From Planctomycetota bacterium (GTDB taxonomy: Bacteria; Planctomycetota; JAMOSO01), in contig JAMOSO010000037.1 in assembly GCA_027063065.1 (NCBI GenBank), positions 1-8,210 of the forward strand: DNA of 8,210 nt, read 5' to 3'. Shown here piece after piece: positions 6,347 to 8,210 of this stretch. The position numbers and the translations under genes were made by a program. The first letter of the stretch is position 1, and every line of letters begins with the position of its first letter. The notes under the pieces are model-generated. The model searched no databases, was not told where the DNA came from, and saw nothing but the letters and a program-made list of their open reading frames with translations.

Positions 6347-7258
6347 GTGATAACTAAAACTAAATTAACGCATTTAAAACAATTAGAAGCAGAATCGATC
6401 CATATTTTTAGGGAGGTTGCAGCAGAATTTGCCAATCCAGTATTTATGTACAGTGTTGGTAAAGACAGTTCTGTGATGTTGCATCTTGCTTTAAAGGCAT
6501 TTGCGCCAGCAAAACCACCGTTTAAATTTTTGCACGTTGATACTAAGTGGAAATTTAAAGAGATGATTGAATTTCGCGATAATAGGGCTAAAAAATTGGG
6601 CTTTGACTTGGTAGTACATTCTAATCCAGATGGTATAGCTATGAATATTAGTCCTTTTGAGCACGGTAGTAAGGTTCATACGGACATTATGAAAACTCAA
6701 GCTCTTAAACAGGCCTTAAACTATGGTGGCTATGATGCTATTATTGGCGGTGCTAGAAGAGACGAAGAAAAATCTAGGGCAAAAGAAAGGGTGTTTTCTT
6801 TTAGAGATAAACATCATAGGTGGGATCCTAAAAATCAACGTCCTGAATTATGGAACATTTACAATACGGCTATCAATAAAGGTGAGTCAGTAAGAGTTTT
6901 TCCTATAAGTAATTGGACAGAGCTTGATGTATGGCAGTACATTTATTTGGAGGATATACCTATTCCAGAGTTGTATTTTGCCAAAGAAAGAATGGTTGTA
7001 GAGTATGAAGGCACAAAAATTATGGTTGATGATGATCGTATGCCATCTGATTTATTAAAAACAGCCAAAAAAGAAGTTGTGCGATTTAGAACTTTAGGCT
7101 GTTACCCACTTACAGGTGCAATAAATTCCACGGCTTCAACCTTGCCAGAAATCATTAAGGAAATGTTGCTTTCAACTACTAGCGAACGAGAAGGTCGACT
7201 TATCGATAAAGATAGTGAGGGTGCAATGGAAAAGAAAAAAATAGAAGGTTATTTTTAG
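6347..7258 (+). CDS. cysD: sulfate adenylyltransferase subunit 2 (ATP sulfurylase small subunit)
   Basis: The catalytic subunit of the CysDN ATP sulfurylase, which makes adenosine 5'-phosphosulfate from ATP and sulfate in the cytoplasm. It belongs to the PP-loop superfamily, with the loop SVGKDSS at about residues 36-42. Family signatures are [12 protein letters not shown] near the N-terminus, [15 protein letters not shown] (about 134-148), [41 protein letters not shown] and a C-terminal KKKIEGYF that mirrors E. coli CysD. I chose GTG 6347 because of the GGGAG site five bases upstream and because it gives 303 residues, close to the 302 of E. coli; ATG 6335 and TTG 6329 in the same frame are alternatives. 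K67 in HVDTKWKF replaces a usual glycine or threonine. cysN starts one base after the stop, confirming the pair. Confidence 0.97.
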   Translation: MITKTKLTHLKQLEAESIHIFREVAAEFANPVFMYSVGKDSSVMLHLALKAFAPAKPPFKFLHVDTKWKFKEMIEFRDNRAKKLGFDLVVHSNPDGIAMNISPFEHGSKVHTDIMKTQALKQALNYGGYDAIIGGARRDEEKSRAKERVFSFRDKHHRWDPKNQRPELWNIYNTAINKGESVRVFPISNWTELDVWQYIYLEDIPIPELYFAKERMVVEYEGTKIMVDDDRMPSDLLKTAKKEVVRFRTLGCYPLTGAINSTASTLPEIIKEMLLSTTSEREGRLIDKDSEGAMEKKKIEGYF

Positions 7259-7259
7259 T

Positions 7260-8210
7260 ATGTCAAAGGTAAACGATAAAATATCTAATAATATTGAAGC
7301 ATATCTAAAAGAGCATGAAAATAAAGATATGTTGCGCTTTTTAACTTGTGGTAGTGTCGACGATGGCAAAAGTACCTTGATAGGGCGTATGCTTTACGAC
7401 TCTAAAATGATATTTGACGATCAGTTAAGTGCCATAGAAAGCGAGAGCAAAAAATATGGCACAACTGGCAAAAAAATAGATATGGCATTACTTGTCGATG
7501 GCTTACAAAGCGAAAGGGAACAGGGGATAACTATTGATGTGGCGTATCGTTTTTTTGCTACCGAAAAAAGAAAATTTATTATAGCCGATACACCTGGACA
7601 CGAACAATACACTAGAAATATGGTTACAGGTGCTAGCACAGCAGATGTTGCCATTATATTGATTGATGCTAGAAAAGGTATTTTAGAGCAAACTAAACGT
7701 CATAGTTTTATAGTAAGCCTTTTAGGTATCAAACATATTATTATAGCTATTAATAAAATGGATTTGGTTGATTTTAGTGAAGATATTTTTAATGAAATCC
7801 AAACGTCTTATATTAAATTAGCCGATGAGCTTAATATTGAAAATAAATATTTTATACCTATAAGTGCTCTTGATGGCGATAATGTAGTCGATATAAGTAC
7901 AAAAACACCTTGGTATACAGGTAAGGCGTTATTAAGTCTTTTAGATACAATGGATATAAGCCAAAGTATTGGTATGGATAGTTTTAGATTGTCGGTGCAA
8001 TATGTTAATCGGCCAAATTTAAATTTTAGGGGTTTTTGTGGCACTGTATTGTCTGGCAATATAAAAGTAGGTGATGATATCACGGTTTTGCCATCGGGTA
8101 AATCTACAAAAGTAGCTTCAATTATAAACGCTGGTGATATTACAGAATTAAACAATAGTGTAACAACGCTAGAAGCAAGTGCTCCTATGGCTGTAACTAT
8201 TACAACAACA
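7260..8210 (+). CDS. cysN: sulfate adenylyltransferase subunit 1 (GTPase), N-terminal part
   Basis: The gene is cut by the right edge after 317 codons. It encodes the regulatory GTPase that couples GTP hydrolysis to APS formation by CysD. It is an EF-Tu-like translation-factor GTPase with G1 GSVDDGKS (31-38), G2 threonine in REQGITID (T91), G3 DTPGHEQY (110-117), G4 NKMD (165-168) and G5 SAL (202-204). The motif [13 protein letters not shown] is typical of CysN. Beta-barrel domain 2 begins near residue 240 ([12 protein letters not shown]). AGAAGG lies 11 bases before the ATG at 7260, and the stop of cysD is one base upstream, so translation is probably coupled. Whether this is plain CysN (about 475 residues) or a CysNC fusion with APS kinase (over 600) cannot be told from the visible part. 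Confidence 0.97.
   Translation, partial: MSKVNDKISNNIEAYLKEHENKDMLRFLTCGSVDDGKSTLIGRMLYDSKMIFDDQLSAIESESKKYGTTGKKIDMALLVDGLQSEREQGITIDVAYRFFATEKRKFIIADTPGHEQYTRNMVTGASTADVAIILIDARKGILEQTKRHSFIVSLLGIKHIIIAINKMDLVDFSEDIFNEIQTSYIKLADELNIENKYFIPISALDGDNVVDISTKTPWYTGKALLSLLDTMDISQSIGMDSFRLSVQYVNRPNLNFRGFCGTVLSGNIKVGDDITVLPSGKSTKVASIINAGDITELNNSVTTLEASAPMAVTITTT

Noticed and set aside
6491-6700. Minus-strand ORF of 69 codons inside cysD
   Set aside because: It is antisense to the conserved CysD PP-loop region and has no sign of coding constraint.
7421-8155. Minus-strand ORFs of 77 and 115 codons
   Set aside because: Both are antisense to cysN, whose GTPase motifs run continuously through this region.

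Overview
This is an AT-rich bacterial window with two divergent gene blocks around a short regulatory region at about 4639-4816. The lineage is best guessed as a member of the PVC group (Lentisphaerae, Verrucomicrobia, Planctomycetes or relatives). That rests mainly on a pseudopilin-like protein with the 'H-X9-DG' processing-associated motif, followed by a zinc-ribbon/kinase-like/HEAT-repeat membrane protein; both styles are common there. The assignment is an inference and no marker gene is present.

Left block (minus strand, transcribed from about 4674 down to position 1 and beyond): a surface-polysaccharide operon. In order of transcription it holds a DPM1/DPG-synthase-like family 2 glycosyltransferase (3949-4638), a family 4 glycosyltransferase (2854-3948), GDP-mannose 4,6-dehydratase gmd (1728-2780), a TviB-type UDP-HexNAc/UDP-sugar 6-dehydrogenase (435-1727) and the N-terminal 140 residues of a CapI-like UDP-uronate 4-epimerase (1-420, cut by the window edge). 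The genes are tightly packed, and two junctions place the stop codon directly against the next ATG. Together they would supply a 6-deoxyhexose precursor (through GDP-4-keto-6-deoxymannose) and a uronic acid or N-acetyl-hexosaminuronic acid, and would transfer sugars onto a lipid carrier or growing chain.

Middle: the divergent intergenic region carries a plausible sigma70-type promoter for each direction. It also carries two perfect dyads: a 20-bp element (7-bp arms) between the promoters, and an 18-bp palindrome (8-bp arms) that fills the -35/-10 spacer of the rightward promoter.

Right block (plus strand): a pseudopilin-like protein (4817-5479) and, one base later, an unusual membrane protein (5481-6236). 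The latter appears to join a zinc ribbon, a degenerate protein-kinase N-lobe without a catalytic lobe, one transmembrane helix and HEAT-like repeats. After a gap of about 110 bp come cysD (6347-7258) and the start of cysN (7260-8210, cut by the window edge). These encode the two subunits of ATP sulfurylase, which makes adenosine 5'-phosphosulfate for cysteine synthesis or sulfation.

I see no RNA gene, CRISPR array, insertion sequence or convincing terminator. The least ordinary part is the pseudopilin/pseudokinase-HEAT gene pair and its palindrome-bearing promoter; the flanking genes are well-known families.
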